Positions 56,818 to 64,000 of a stretch of DNA of 64,000 bases are shown here, piece after piece. Under the pieces are notes generated by a model. It was not told the DNA's origin. It made no database searches and saw nothing but the letters and a program-made list of their open reading frames with translations. Every line of letters begins with the position of its first letter. Position 1 is the first letter of the stretch. Made by a program: the position numbers and the translations under genes. This DNA comes from Candidatus Melainabacteria bacterium (GTDB lineage: Bacteria > Cyanobacteriota > Vampirovibrionia > Obscuribacterales > Obscuribacteraceae), in assembly GCA_016716405.1 (NCBI GenBank), contig JADJWK010000002.1, forward strand, positions 1-64,000. Direction: 5' to 3'.

Positions 56818-57393
56818 TTATTGACTCTCGGCTTGAGGCTGGGGTTTCGGTCTCTTATGGTGACCGCCTTTGCCTTGCTTGTGACCCCTGGGCATGGCGT
56901 CGAGCTCGGCAATCTGCTCGGGTGTGAGAATAGCAGACATCTTGGTCCAGGTCTCGTCGCCCATGCTCTTGATGTTGCTGGCGATCTCTTTCATTTGAGC
57001 GCGATTGGCTTTCTTGTCTGCTGGCGGCGCTCCGGCTTCGCCCTCATTGCTCTCGGTCTGGGCGGCGCTCCGGCGAAGGTCCCTTATCTGCTGGCGCAGA
57101 GGGGTGCTCCTGGCTTTGAAGTCGCTTGCCAGCGCATCTATCTGGGTCTTCTGATCCGGTGTCAGTGATTTCAGCTTGCCGGCCATGAATATCTTGCGGT
57201 TGGCCCGGCTGCCGTGACCTTTCTTGTGACCGTCTTTCTTATGGCCCTCTTTCTTGCCCATATGTCTCTCGATGCGCTTTTGCATCGAGCCGGGTGCGGC
57301 CGGGGCATCACCGGGCGCCGGATCGGCCTGGGCGATGGCGGCGGGAACTGCCACCATGCAGCAAAGCAAGAGGGGGAACATCGATTTTCTCAT
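56818..57393 (-). CDS. Spy/CpxP-like periplasmic protein with LTPxQ motifs
   Basis: About 191 residues: a signal peptide (SMFPLLLCCMVAVPAAIAQA), a Lys/His-rich stretch (GHKKDGHKKGHGS), and a helical domain with two LTPxQ motifs (SLTPDQKTQID and ILTPEQIAELD), the signature of Spy/CpxP-type chaperones. Spy proteins help fold envelope proteins under stress, and the His-rich stretch may bind metal. The ATG at 57393 has GAGGAG upstream. It heads the operon Spy-like, kinase, DUF2064, so kinase signalling and envelope stress may be linked. Confidence 0.82.
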   Translation of the reverse strand: MRKSMFPLLLCCMVAVPAAIAQADPAPGDAPAAPGSMQKRIERHMGKKEGHKKDGHKKGHGSRANRKIFMAGKLKSLTPDQKTQIDALASDFKARSTPLRQQIRDLRRSAAQTESNEGEAGAPPADKKANRAQMKEIASNIKSMGDETWTKMSAILTPEQIAELDAMPRGHKQGKGGHHKRPKPQPQAESQ

Positions 57394-57562
57394 CTCAAGG
57401 GCTCCTCGTTTTTCGATTTCAAACAGGGTCAATAAATCATATAACGTCGAAACTGTCTCTAATGTTCCCCCGGAAGATGAGACCGCTCGAAATTCGATAG
57501 AAGCTTAATCATCGTGTTACCGGGTGCCGATTTTCCTGACCGCCGGAACCATAGACTGCGCG

Positions 57563-57589
57563 CCGGTCCGACCAGGGAAAAAGGACCGG
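57563..57589. other. hairpin-forming inverted repeat in a divergent spacer
   Basis: CCGGTCC (57563-57569) and GGACCGG (57583-57589) are perfect complements around a 13-base loop. It lies between the Spy-like and the eRF1-like genes. It could be an operator or a leader structure; there is no T tract. Confidence 0.5.
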
Positions 57590-57720
57590 TTCAGGCTCTG
57601 GTCATGCTCCTGATCCTTATCATAAAGGTCCGCTGGCGCTTGACACCCTGGATCTTCTGAGCTCTCGCATTGCTCTCGCTCTGTCTTGCTATGCATATAT
57701 AAATGACCCGAGGAGGAGCC

Positions 57721-58884
57721 ATGCGAAAAGAGGATATAAGAAGACTTGCCGAAGTGGAGGAGAGGGCGTGCGTATCGATGACGGTGCCGGTTTCGTCTCT
57801 TCCTGAAAGACAGGCGGAAAACCAGATCAGGTTCAAGAACCTGCTGCAGGAGGCCGGCAGAAAGCTGGAGGAGGAAGCCCCGGAGCTCGCCGACGCGATG
57901 GTCAAGAAGATCGAGTCGCTCTGGCGGGAGAACTGCTCGGTCGATACTGTCGATGGTGCTCTGGCCCTCTTTGCCGGTCCTGATATGGCGAAGATATACA
58001 GGTTGCCGGTGGGCGCCATGGAGAAAGTCGTGGTCGGCAATCGATTCTCGATTCGGGACCTGCTCTATGCCCTCGACCGGAGCGTCACCTATTATCTGCT
58101 CACTCTTTCCGAGTCGAGAGCCGAGCTCTATCATGGTTATAACAGTAACCTCGAGCCTGTGACTGATCGCTTTCCTCTCGAGCACGTGATCTATGAGGCG
58201 CCGGTGGAGAAAGTGAGATCGAGCGAGCCTGCCGGTCAATGGCTCGGGGGTCGCGGTCTCAAGCGTTTGAGCGGCGATGCCGTTGCCACTCCCGGGATCT
58301 ATGTGCGAGACGTGCAGACACAGGAGGATGAGCGTCTCCGGAAGTTTTTCCGCCTGGTAGACCTGCACCTGTTCCAGGCTATTCAAGAGAACTGCTTGCC
58401 GGTGCTGATCTATACCACAAGACAGAACTATGTCGTATTCAAAGAATTGAGCCAGAACAACTTGAGTATCGCTGATGTCATATATGGTGCGCCCCACAAG
58501 CTCAGCCTGAGCGACCTGAAAGCGAGCGTGCGCCCGTATACGGTCGAGATTGCCGAGCGCGAGACCGAGTGCGCCCTGGCGGGTCTGGAGAAAGCCAGGA
58601 GTCGCAAGCTCTACGCCGCCGGACTTCAGGAATGCTGGCAGTTGGCCCGGCAGGGCCGGATCGAGAGATTATTTGTGGAGCGCCGCTTCGAGAAGCCTGC
58701 CTTCGAGCTGGCCGGCGGCTCCGTCAGCGAGTCCGTGCCGGCCGGAGCCCGGGCGATCAGGCAGGTGGAGAGAGCCGTTGGCGAGACTATCACCAGCGCA
58801 TTCTTGAGCCAGGCGGGCATAAGTTTTGTCGATCCCGGCCAGCTGGGCGCTCACAATCATCTGGCGGCGATTCTCAGGTACTGA
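57721..58884 (+). CDS. baeRF3-like (bacterial archaeo-eukaryotic release factor) protein
   Basis: A protein of about 387 residues. The family-type features are an N-terminal ACVSMTVPVSSLP strand, the central YYLLTLSESRAELYHGY followed by FPLEHVIYE, and a C-terminal HLFQAIQENCLPVLIYTTRQ domain. Proteins of the baeRF group are thought to act on ribosomes or tRNA, related to eRF1 and Vms1, but they are not characterised. The ATG at 57721 has GAGGAGG eight bases upstream, with a -10-like TATATA at 57696-57701. A TTGACA at 57640 is too far away to pair with it. Confidence 0.75.
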   Translation: MRKEDIRRLAEVEERACVSMTVPVSSLPERQAENQIRFKNLLQEAGRKLEEEAPELADAMVKKIESLWRENCSVDTVDGALALFAGPDMAKIYRLPVGAMEKVVVGNRFSIRDLLYALDRSVTYYLLTLSESRAELYHGYNSNLEPVTDRFPLEHVIYEAPVEKVRSSEPAGQWLGGRGLKRLSGDAVATPGIYVRDVQTQEDERLRKFFRLVDLHLFQAIQENCLPVLIYTTRQNYVVFKELSQNNLSIADVIYGAPHKLSLSDLKASVRPYTVEIAERETECALAGLEKARSRKLYAAGLQECWQLARQGRIERLFVERRFEKPAFELAGGSVSESVPAGARAIRQVERAVGETITSAFLSQAGISFVDPGQLGAHNHLAAILRY

Positions 58885-58953
58885 GGCATTTCGGGATGCA
58901 AAGAAGGGGTCCAGTATAAGCTCCATTACTGGCACGGATGGCAGGTGCTGGCG

Positions 58954-58959
58954 TATCCT
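58954..58959 (+). promoter_or_regulatory. -10-like box TATCCT, 8 nt before the DUF3142 start
   Basis: TATCCT ends eight bases before the ATG at 58968, which also starts the signal peptide. No Shine-Dalgarno. Confidence 0.4.
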
Positions 58960-58967
58960 CTACAGGC

Positions 58968-59723
58968 ATGCGCCGTCTTTTGCTCTCATTTCTATTCGTG
59001 CTGATTTTCTCTATCCAGGCACAGGCCTCTCGGGCTTCGACGCTCACTCTCTGGGTCTGGCAATACAGTGCCGATATGAGCTGGGTCGCCGAGACGGACT
59101 ATAGAGTGGCTTATCTTGCCGGGACCATTCGTATCGGACCACGGGGGATTAAGACGCTGCCCCGGACTAATTCTCTTTCGATAAAGGAGAGAACCAGGGT
59201 GGTGGCGGTGGTCAGGATCGAGGTGGCACCGGGCCTCGTGCCTGAAGACCGGCACCTCGATCCGCTTGTAAAGGAGATCCTGTCGCTCGTGAAGGACCGC
59301 CGGGTGGAGGCCCTGCAAATCGATTTCGACGCCACAAGGTCTCAGCGAGACTTCTATCGTGAGCTGCTCGAACGATTGAGCAGCTCATCAGACCTCAAGC
59401 TCGAGATGACCGCTCTTGCCTCCTGGATGACCGGCGACCGCTGGACCTCCGGATTGTCCGTCTCGAAGGTGGTACCGATGATATTCCGAATGGGCAGGCA
59501 CCGGAGCGAGATCCTGAGGAAACTGGCAGGCAAGTCCGGGCTCGATGGCGTCAGGGCCGTCGGTCTATCTGTGGACGAGCCGGATGTTCTGGCAGCTATC
59601 GAAAGAGGCGGTGCTCTTGACTTCGAGAGTCTCGATGATGTTTATCTCTTTTCCCCCCGGGGTTGGCGCTCCGCATCCGCCCGCGAATTCGCTAGAATAA
59701 TACGCTCAAAGATCTCTGATTGA
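58968..59723 (+). CDS. DUF3142-type secreted protein
   Basis: About 251 residues with a signal peptide (RRLLLSFLFVLIFSIQAQA). Family features are LWVWQYSADMSWV near the start, VEALQIDFDATRSQRDFYRE in the middle and TALASWMTGDRW followed by VPMIFRMGRH. The layout suggests a TIM-barrel-like glycoside-hydrolase relative, with the Asp pair of QIDFD as possible catalytic residues; no activity is known. It starts at 58968 rather than at 58938 because the signal peptide begins there. The 765-aa secreted protein follows 31 bases later. Confidence 0.78.
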   Translation: MRRLLLSFLFVLIFSIQAQASRASTLTLWVWQYSADMSWVAETDYRVAYLAGTIRIGPRGIKTLPRTNSLSIKERTRVVAVVRIEVAPGLVPEDRHLDPLVKEILSLVKDRRVEALQIDFDATRSQRDFYRELLERLSSSSDLKLEMTALASWMTGDRWTSGLSVSKVVPMIFRMGRHRSEILRKLAGKSGLDGVRAVGLSVDEPDVLAAIERGGALDFESLDDVYLFSPRGWRSASAREFARIIRSKISD

Positions 59724-59754
59724 GACTTGCGGTCCGTTTCTCCCGGGTGACGAA

Positions 59755-62052
59755 ATGAAAAAAGGAAAGATCCTTGTTGCTGGATTGCTTTCGAGCCTTC
59801 TTCTCTTGACTGCTGCTCCATCGCCATCGACGGCGTGCGGACCGTTTTTCCAGTCGGCTGTCTTCGACTTCGAGATGCACCCGTCCCTGCCGCTTTCCGC
59901 CTACGCAGCCGGCAGGCTCGGGGTCGTTCGTCCCAGCTTCGCTCGCAGCTATCAGGTGGTGGCCTATCGTTATCTGACCGGCAAGCCCCTTGCCAGAGAA
60001 GAGCAGGAAGGTGCCATGAATTTGTGGCGCGAGCGTCTCAACGATCTCTTCTGGACCGACGATCCCACAGGCGGCAAGCCTGTCTGGAATCGCGAGCGGG
60101 CAAAGGTGGTGGACAGCAAAGTAGAGATCGACTCCTGGGGGCAAACGGAGGACCGGACCAGCTATATAAACTATACCGGCAACTCTTTCGAGAGCGCCGC
60201 CGAGACTCTCAAAGGGTTGATCACCAGATACGGTGCAAAAAGCAAAGAGGTGGTGGAATGGGTGGAGACCCAGGACCGGGTCTTCGGCAAAAAGGTGGAC
60301 GGCAAGGTAGTCATGCCCGAGCCTCTTGCCGCCGGTGCCCCGGAGGATCTGCGTCGCGAGCGCGATTACCAGATAGCGGCGGCGCTGTTCTACGGGCGCA
60401 AGTTCGACGAGGCCCTGGTGGCTTTCGATAAAATCGCCGCCGACAAGAACTCGCCCCATGCCTCGATCGCTCCTTATCTGTCGGCACGTTGCCTGGTGCG
60501 CAAGGCTACCCTGGGACCGAAAGAGAAGATGAAAGAGGTCCTCAAAGAGGCCAGGGATCGGCTCTACAGGATTGTCGGCGATCAGTCTCTTTCCGCTTAT
60601 AAAGGCTGTTCCGAGCGGCTGATGTCGTATATAGATCTCCGGCTCGACCCCGACACCGCTTTTGGCAAGATCGCTGCTCGCATTACTGGTGGTGCAGATC
60701 CCGGGCGTTTTGGTCAGGACCTCAACGACCTCACCTGGATCTGGGACAATCAGGACATCGAGCTCGAGAACGAGGATAAGAAGCCCGAGGAGAAGCCTGA
60801 TCCCGACTGGATTGCCCGGCATGACCTCGGTGAATGGATGTTGAGATTCGGTCGGGGCAGCAAGAAAGATCTCCCTGCTGTGATTGCCCGCTACAAGCAG
60901 AACAATTCGCTTCCCTGGCTGATCAGCGCTCTCTGTCTGGCTGCCGACAATCCGACCGGGTTAGCCGAGCCTGACCGGACCACTCTTATCGATGCCGCCT
61001 CGAGGCTCGAGCCGGGCTCGCCTGGCTATCTGTCGGCGACCTATTATATGTGCAAGCTTTTGATCGCCTCCGGTCATCCGGAGCAGGCACGACCGAAAGT
61101 AGCATCGGTACTGGCTTCCAGGGATAGCCTCCCGCCCACTGTGGTCAATCTGTACAAGAATCTCGAGCTCATGATGACGAAGAGCTTGAGGGATTTCGTC
61201 GGCCTCATCCCCCGGCGGCTGGCTGGTTATGATTATGCCAGCCTTTTATTCGAGATTCCTTCCTGGTTCTTTTCCGATGAGAAGAAGGAAGACAGCGCCG
61301 GCGACAAGGAGGAGACCAAGCCCCCCACCGCTATCCTGGTCGAGCCTCTCACCGCCGCGGTCCTCAATCGGGCTGTGCCCCTCAGCGTGCTTGTTTCAAT
61401 CGCTTCCTCGCCGTCGCTTCCGGCCTCGATGAGGGCCGATTTCGTGCAGAGCTGCTTCGTGCGAGCACTGATTCTCGATCGCGACGCCGAGGCCGTGAAG
61501 CTCAGTCTCGATCTCGAGAAGCTCATCCCCGGCTTGAAGCAGTCCCTGACGACTTATCGTGCTCAGAAGACCGCCGCCAGGCGGAAGTTCGAAGGTCTTC
61601 TCATCTGTTTGCGCAATCCCGGTCTCAGGCCTTTCGTCACAGCCGGGCTCCTTCGTGAGGGCAAGATCGGGGAGATTGACAGCTACCGGGACAACTGGTG
61701 GGGGACCGATGAGCCAAGCCGCGGAGTCCTCAGCGCCGCCTCGAAAGAGGACGCCCTGAAAGTGGCCCGGAGCTTTCTCAGTGACGCACAGATCAAGGAG
61801 GCGGAATCCGAGAGACAGCGGATCTTCGCTATGGGTCCGGCCCCCAACTATCTGGCCGATCAAATCTTGACCTTCGCCAGGACCAATAGCAGCTATCCGG
61901 AAGTCCCGGAGGCTCTGCACCTGGCGGTGAAGAGCACCAGATACGGTGGCACCGACGACAAGACAACCGGCTACTCGAAGGCTTGCTTCCAGTATCTGCA
62001 CAAGACCTTCCCGAAATCCGACTGGACCAGGAAGACCCCCTATTATTTCTAA
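59755..62052 (+). CDS. large secreted hypothetical protein
   Basis: A 765-residue protein with a signal peptide (KILVAGLLSSLLLLTAAPSP) and a mature start ACGPFFQSAVFDFEMHPSLP. The rest is largely alpha-helical, with a long repeat-like region from about 190 to 700 that resembles degenerate TPR helices, for example ALFYGRKFDEALVAFDKI. A charged insert (EDKKPEEKPDPD) lies near 345. I do not recognise a named family. It follows the DUF3142 gene closely and ends directly against the convergent gene at 62053. Confidence 0.75.
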   Translation: MKKGKILVAGLLSSLLLLTAAPSPSTACGPFFQSAVFDFEMHPSLPLSAYAAGRLGVVRPSFARSYQVVAYRYLTGKPLAREEQEGAMNLWRERLNDLFWTDDPTGGKPVWNRERAKVVDSKVEIDSWGQTEDRTSYINYTGNSFESAAETLKGLITRYGAKSKEVVEWVETQDRVFGKKVDGKVVMPEPLAAGAPEDLRRERDYQIAAALFYGRKFDEALVAFDKIAADKNSPHASIAPYLSARCLVRKATLGPKEKMKEVLKEARDRLYRIVGDQSLSAYKGCSERLMSYIDLRLDPDTAFGKIAARITGGADPGRFGQDLNDLTWIWDNQDIELENEDKKPEEKPDPDWIARHDLGEWMLRFGRGSKKDLPAVIARYKQNNSLPWLISALCLAADNPTGLAEPDRTTLIDAASRLEPGSPGYLSATYYMCKLLIASGHPEQARPKVASVLASRDSLPPTVVNLYKNLELMMTKSLRDFVGLIPRRLAGYDYASLLFEIPSWFFSDEKKEDSAGDKEETKPPTAILVEPLTAAVLNRAVPLSVLVSIASSPSLPASMRADFVQSCFVRALILDRDAEAVKLSLDLEKLIPGLKQSLTTYRAQKTAARRKFEGLLICLRNPGLRPFVTAGLLREGKIGEIDSYRDNWWGTDEPSRGVLSAASKEDALKVARSFLSDAQIKEAESERQRIFAMGPAPNYLADQILTFARTNSSYPEVPEALHLAVKSTRYGGTDDKTTGYSKACFQYLHKTFPKSDWTRKTPYYF

Positions 62053-62628
62053 TCAGAGAAGCTCCATGGTCCCGATGATTTTTGTCATCAGTCCGAGAAA
62101 CTCGTTGTAAAGCTTTTCTTCGGCGGTATAGTTGAAGACGTAGCCGTGCTTGCCTTTCACGGCCAGGACCTGTAGAGCCCTGGCTCTTGTAGCGCTGCCG
62201 GGCAGGGGATAGCTGTAGGTGTAGTTCCGGGTGGTGGCATTGGACAGCTTGCCGTCCGAAACCTCGAGCACCGTTACCGGCATGCTGTTGGCTTTCATCG
62301 TGGCTTCCACCTGCTGCTGGGTGGCCTGGCAGTACTCGTCGAGAGTTAGCTCTCCGGGAAGATCGTCGACGGCGACCCGGGCGCTCACCAGCCCGTTAAG
62401 GGTCTTGAAGCGCATGGAGAGCGGTCCATTCTCGATTCTTTCGAATTGCCAGCTTGCCGGATAGGAGATCTTGAAGCCCTTCTTCTCGTCCACGAACTCT
62501 CTGGTGTTGGTGGTAGCATCCTCCACAGTCTCTTTGATTTTTTCGGGTCCGGGATAGACGCCTTCGCACAGAGCAGGCAGAGCTGACATGACAATGAGGA
62601 CGCAAAGAGCAAAGATTCGTTTTTTCAT
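62053..62628 (-). CDS. secreted PsbP/DUF1795-like protein
   Basis: A 191-residue protein with a signal peptide (RIFALCVLIVMSALPALC) and a domain whose core KGFKISYPASWQFERIENGP and later TRARALQVLAVKGKHGYVFN fit the PsbP/DUF1795 fold. Such proteins are lipoproteins or secreted proteins of unknown function outside photosynthesis. A TAGAAT box lies six bases before the ATG, so the transcript may be leaderless. It ends one base from the preceding convergent gene and is divergent from the gene at 62698. Confidence 0.75.
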   Translation of the reverse strand: MKKRIFALCVLIVMSALPALCEGVYPGPEKIKETVEDATTNTREFVDEKKGFKISYPASWQFERIENGPLSMRFKTLNGLVSARVAVDDLPGELTLDEYCQATQQQVEATMKANSMPVTVLEVSDGKLSNATTRNYTYSYPLPGSATRARALQVLAVKGKHGYVFNYTAEEKLYNEFLGLMTKIIGTMELL

Positions 62629-62634
62629 GGCGTT

Positions 62635-62640
62635 ATTCTA
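62635..62640 (-). promoter_or_regulatory. -10-like box TAGAAT, 6 nt before the PsbP-like start
   Basis: TAGAAT on the minus strand ends six bases before the ATG at 62628. With the box at 62686 it makes a second divergent leaderless-type pair. Confidence 0.55.
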
Positions 62641-62685
62641 GCGCAACAGGGGGCGTCTTCTCGAGTAGATTCTCGGGACAGAGGG

Positions 62686-62691
62686 TATATC
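62686..62691 (+). promoter_or_regulatory. -10-like box TATATC, 6 nt before the 62698 start
   Basis: TATATC ends six bases before the ATG at 62698. The last base is C instead of T, so the match is weaker than in the other cases. Confidence 0.4.
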
Positions 62692-62697
62692 GGTGCA

Positions 62698-63309
62698 ATG
62701 AGCGGTGAGATAGCGAATTTGACCAGACCGGGGGCTTTGACCTACGCCAGCGCCACTGCTGGCACTTATATCGTCATCAACACGATTCTTCTTTTGATCT
62801 GCTCGGCGCCTCTTCTGGCTCTTCTGGCTCTGGCCGCCTACAATTTCTTCAATTCAATCCCCCTCGCCTCAGAGCTCGTGGGCGAGCTTCTGGTGGGCGG
62901 GGCCATGCTCTTTCTCTTCTTCGCGCTTGCCTGTGCCATCAATCTCAAGAACTGGTGGCAGTGGCGAGGGCGAATCTCTCGAGCGCTTCAGTCCGAGCCG
63001 CATGACGGCTATCTATGCGAGTTCAGCACTATCAAAGAGTTTACTTTCGCCGATATTCGCAAGGTCGATTTCCCCGACCGTCTTTTCTGGTCGGAGCCTG
63101 TTCTTGCCGAGACCTGCCGGAATTTCCCTCACAACGAGCGAATGCCTGTCAGGCTCTTTTTCGACGGCCAGGTCCGGGACCTCCAGGGCGCCGGTCCTGC
63201 GGCCATCGAAATCGATGGTTGCGTTATCCTCTCCAGTCCTCCCAGAATCCCCTTTATCGGCGCTCTTGAAGCCGCTCCCGCTGTCCTCAAGGGTGTCAAT
63301 CGTCATTGA
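62698..63309 (+). CDS. hypothetical membrane protein with two membrane segments
   Basis: A 203-residue protein. Two hydrophobic segments (IVINTILLLICSAPLLALLA and ELLVGGAMLFLFFALACA) lie at about 24-45 and 64-82, followed by a soluble domain of about 115 residues with a strand-rich pattern (FADIRKVDFPDRLFWSEPVL). The layout resembles the 173-aa protein at 32985: a membrane hairpin and then a PH-like soluble domain, though I see no clear sequence identity. No family is recognised. A P-type ATPase gene follows 59 bases later. Confidence 0.65.
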   Translation: MSGEIANLTRPGALTYASATAGTYIVINTILLLICSAPLLALLALAAYNFFNSIPLASELVGELLVGGAMLFLFFALACAINLKNWWQWRGRISRALQSEPHDGYLCEFSTIKEFTFADIRKVDFPDRLFWSEPVLAETCRNFPHNERMPVRLFFDGQVRDLQGAGPAAIEIDGCVILSSPPRIPFIGALEAAPAVLKGVNRH

Positions 63310-63368
63310 GATTGATGGCAGCTTGACTGCCCTGTGCGATGCTCTGCTTCATGCCGGGGGCTTTAGAT

Positions 63369-64000
63369 ATGGCGGCGGATGTTGAGGCGACAATTCCTGA
63401 TCCCGGACCCTCGGGTCTTTCTGCTGCCGAAGCCCGGCAGCGGCTCGAGCGCTGCGGTCCCAATACTATCGCCAGGCAGGGAAAGTCTTCTTTGCTGGTA
63501 GCTTTTGCCGCCAATTTCACACATCTGATGGCGGTTCTGCTCTGGGTGTCAGGCGTCCTGGCGTTTCTTGCCGGTATGCCGGAGCTCGGCGTGGCTGTTT
63601 TCCTGGTCAATATAATCAATGGCGGGTTCAGTTTCTTCCAGGAATACAAAGCGGAAAAAGCCACTGAGGCCTTGCTCCGGCTTCTGCCGCAAAAGGCTCA
63701 CGTGGTAAGGGATGGTATCGAAGTGATCGTCCCTGCTGAGGAGCTTGTCCCCGGTGATTTGATGATTCTCAATGACGGCGATCATATCTCGGCGGATGCC
63801 CGGGTCACAGGCTCATTTTCGCTTTCAGTAGATGAGTCTACACTGACCGGCGAATCGAGACCGATAAGGAAGTCGCCTTCGGAGAATCGCCCTGAGCATG
63901 GCCCGGAGGAAAGCCACCGGGAAAGCAATCTCGTGTTTGCCGGCACCAATGTCGTATCGGGCCGCGGCCAGGCTGTGGTCTTCGCCACTGGCGCATCCAC
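63369..64000 (+). CDS. P-type cation-transporting ATPase, N-terminal part (runs off the window)
   Basis: The first 210 codons are present and the gene continues beyond the right edge. The N-terminal cation-ATPase region is clear (GLSAAEARQRLERCGPNTIA), followed by two membrane segments (LMAVLLWVSGVLAFLAGM, LGVAVFLVNIINGGFSFF). The actuator domain shows VPAEELVPGDLMIL and the TGES motif in DESTLTGES. The phosphorylation site DKTGT is not yet reached. It resembles P2-type (Ca2+ or Na+/K+-like) ATPases. In-frame ATGs at 63339 and 63351 are possible starts. Confidence 0.88.
   Translation, partial: MAADVEATIPDPGPSGLSAAEARQRLERCGPNTIARQGKSSLLVAFAANFTHLMAVLLWVSGVLAFLAGMPELGVAVFLVNIINGGFSFFQEYKAEKATEALLRLLPQKAHVVRDGIEVIVPAEELVPGDLMILNDGDHISADARVTGSFSLSVDESTLTGESRPIRKSPSENRPEHGPEESHRESNLVFAGTNVVSGRGQAVVFATGAS

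Overview
The window looks like a chromosomal segment of a GC-rich, Gram-negative-type heterotrophic bacterium. An outer membrane is implied by a TolC-family protein and two TonB-C-terminal-like proteins. Membrane-anchored Ser/Thr kinases with leucine-rich repeats, large TPR proteins, EF-hand paralogues and many secreted proteins of unknown function would fit a non-photosynthetic relative of Cyanobacteria (Vampirovibrionia/Obscuribacterales type) or a Planctomycetes/Acidobacteria-like lineage. That placement is an inference from gene content. No rRNA, tRNA, CRISPR array, prophage or insertion sequence was recognised.

Layout. 1-9.9 kb: a frameshifted gene cut by the left edge, a SIMPL-domain protein, a small frameshifted gene, a three-gene ABC exporter behind a structured leader with a terminator, small acidic and HEAT-like proteins, a 911-aa TPR membrane protein, a dihaem cytochrome c and a universal stress protein. 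10-13.5 kb: SOUL haem-binding protein, FAD amine oxidoreductase and an NAD(P)-binding/DUF2867 protein. 13.6-20 kb: a signalling island with three Ser/Thr kinases, one fused to a complete NarL-type response regulator, plus a decayed VWA gene and a 36-aa membrane peptide. 20-27.9 kb: a TetR-HlyD-double ATPase-permease-permease-TolC operon resembling E. coli cecR/ybhGFSR with its outer-membrane partner, preceded by a 7-11-7 operator-like inverted repeat. 28-35 kb: YHYH protein with ten 27-bp repeats, methyltransferase, class I fumarase and two TonB-like paralogues. 35-43.8 kb: DUF2167 protein, a probable selenoprotein with an in-frame UGA, small membrane proteins, an alpha/beta hydrolase with a frameshifted signal peptide, two TPR proteins and a beta-carbonic-anhydrase-like protein. 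43.9-46.7 kb: three EF-hand paralogues. 46.7-64 kb: a divergent two-component pair, EamA transporter, amino-acid permease with stress-protein domains, M28 peptidase, a DUF2064/kinase/Spy-like cluster, a bacterial eRF1-like protein, DUF3142 and several secreted proteins, and the start of a P-type ATPase.

Two observations stand out. First, an in-frame UGA at 37045-37047 splits a secreted thioredoxin-like protein exactly where a redox Cys would be expected, and it is followed by a hairpin matching the bacterial SECIS rules. Second, at least 14 genes carry a TANNNT -10-like hexamer only 5-8 nt upstream of the start codon and no Shine-Dalgarno, which suggests common leaderless transcription. Three apparent frameshifts (near 195, 1350 and 38475) warn that indel errors or gene decay are also present.
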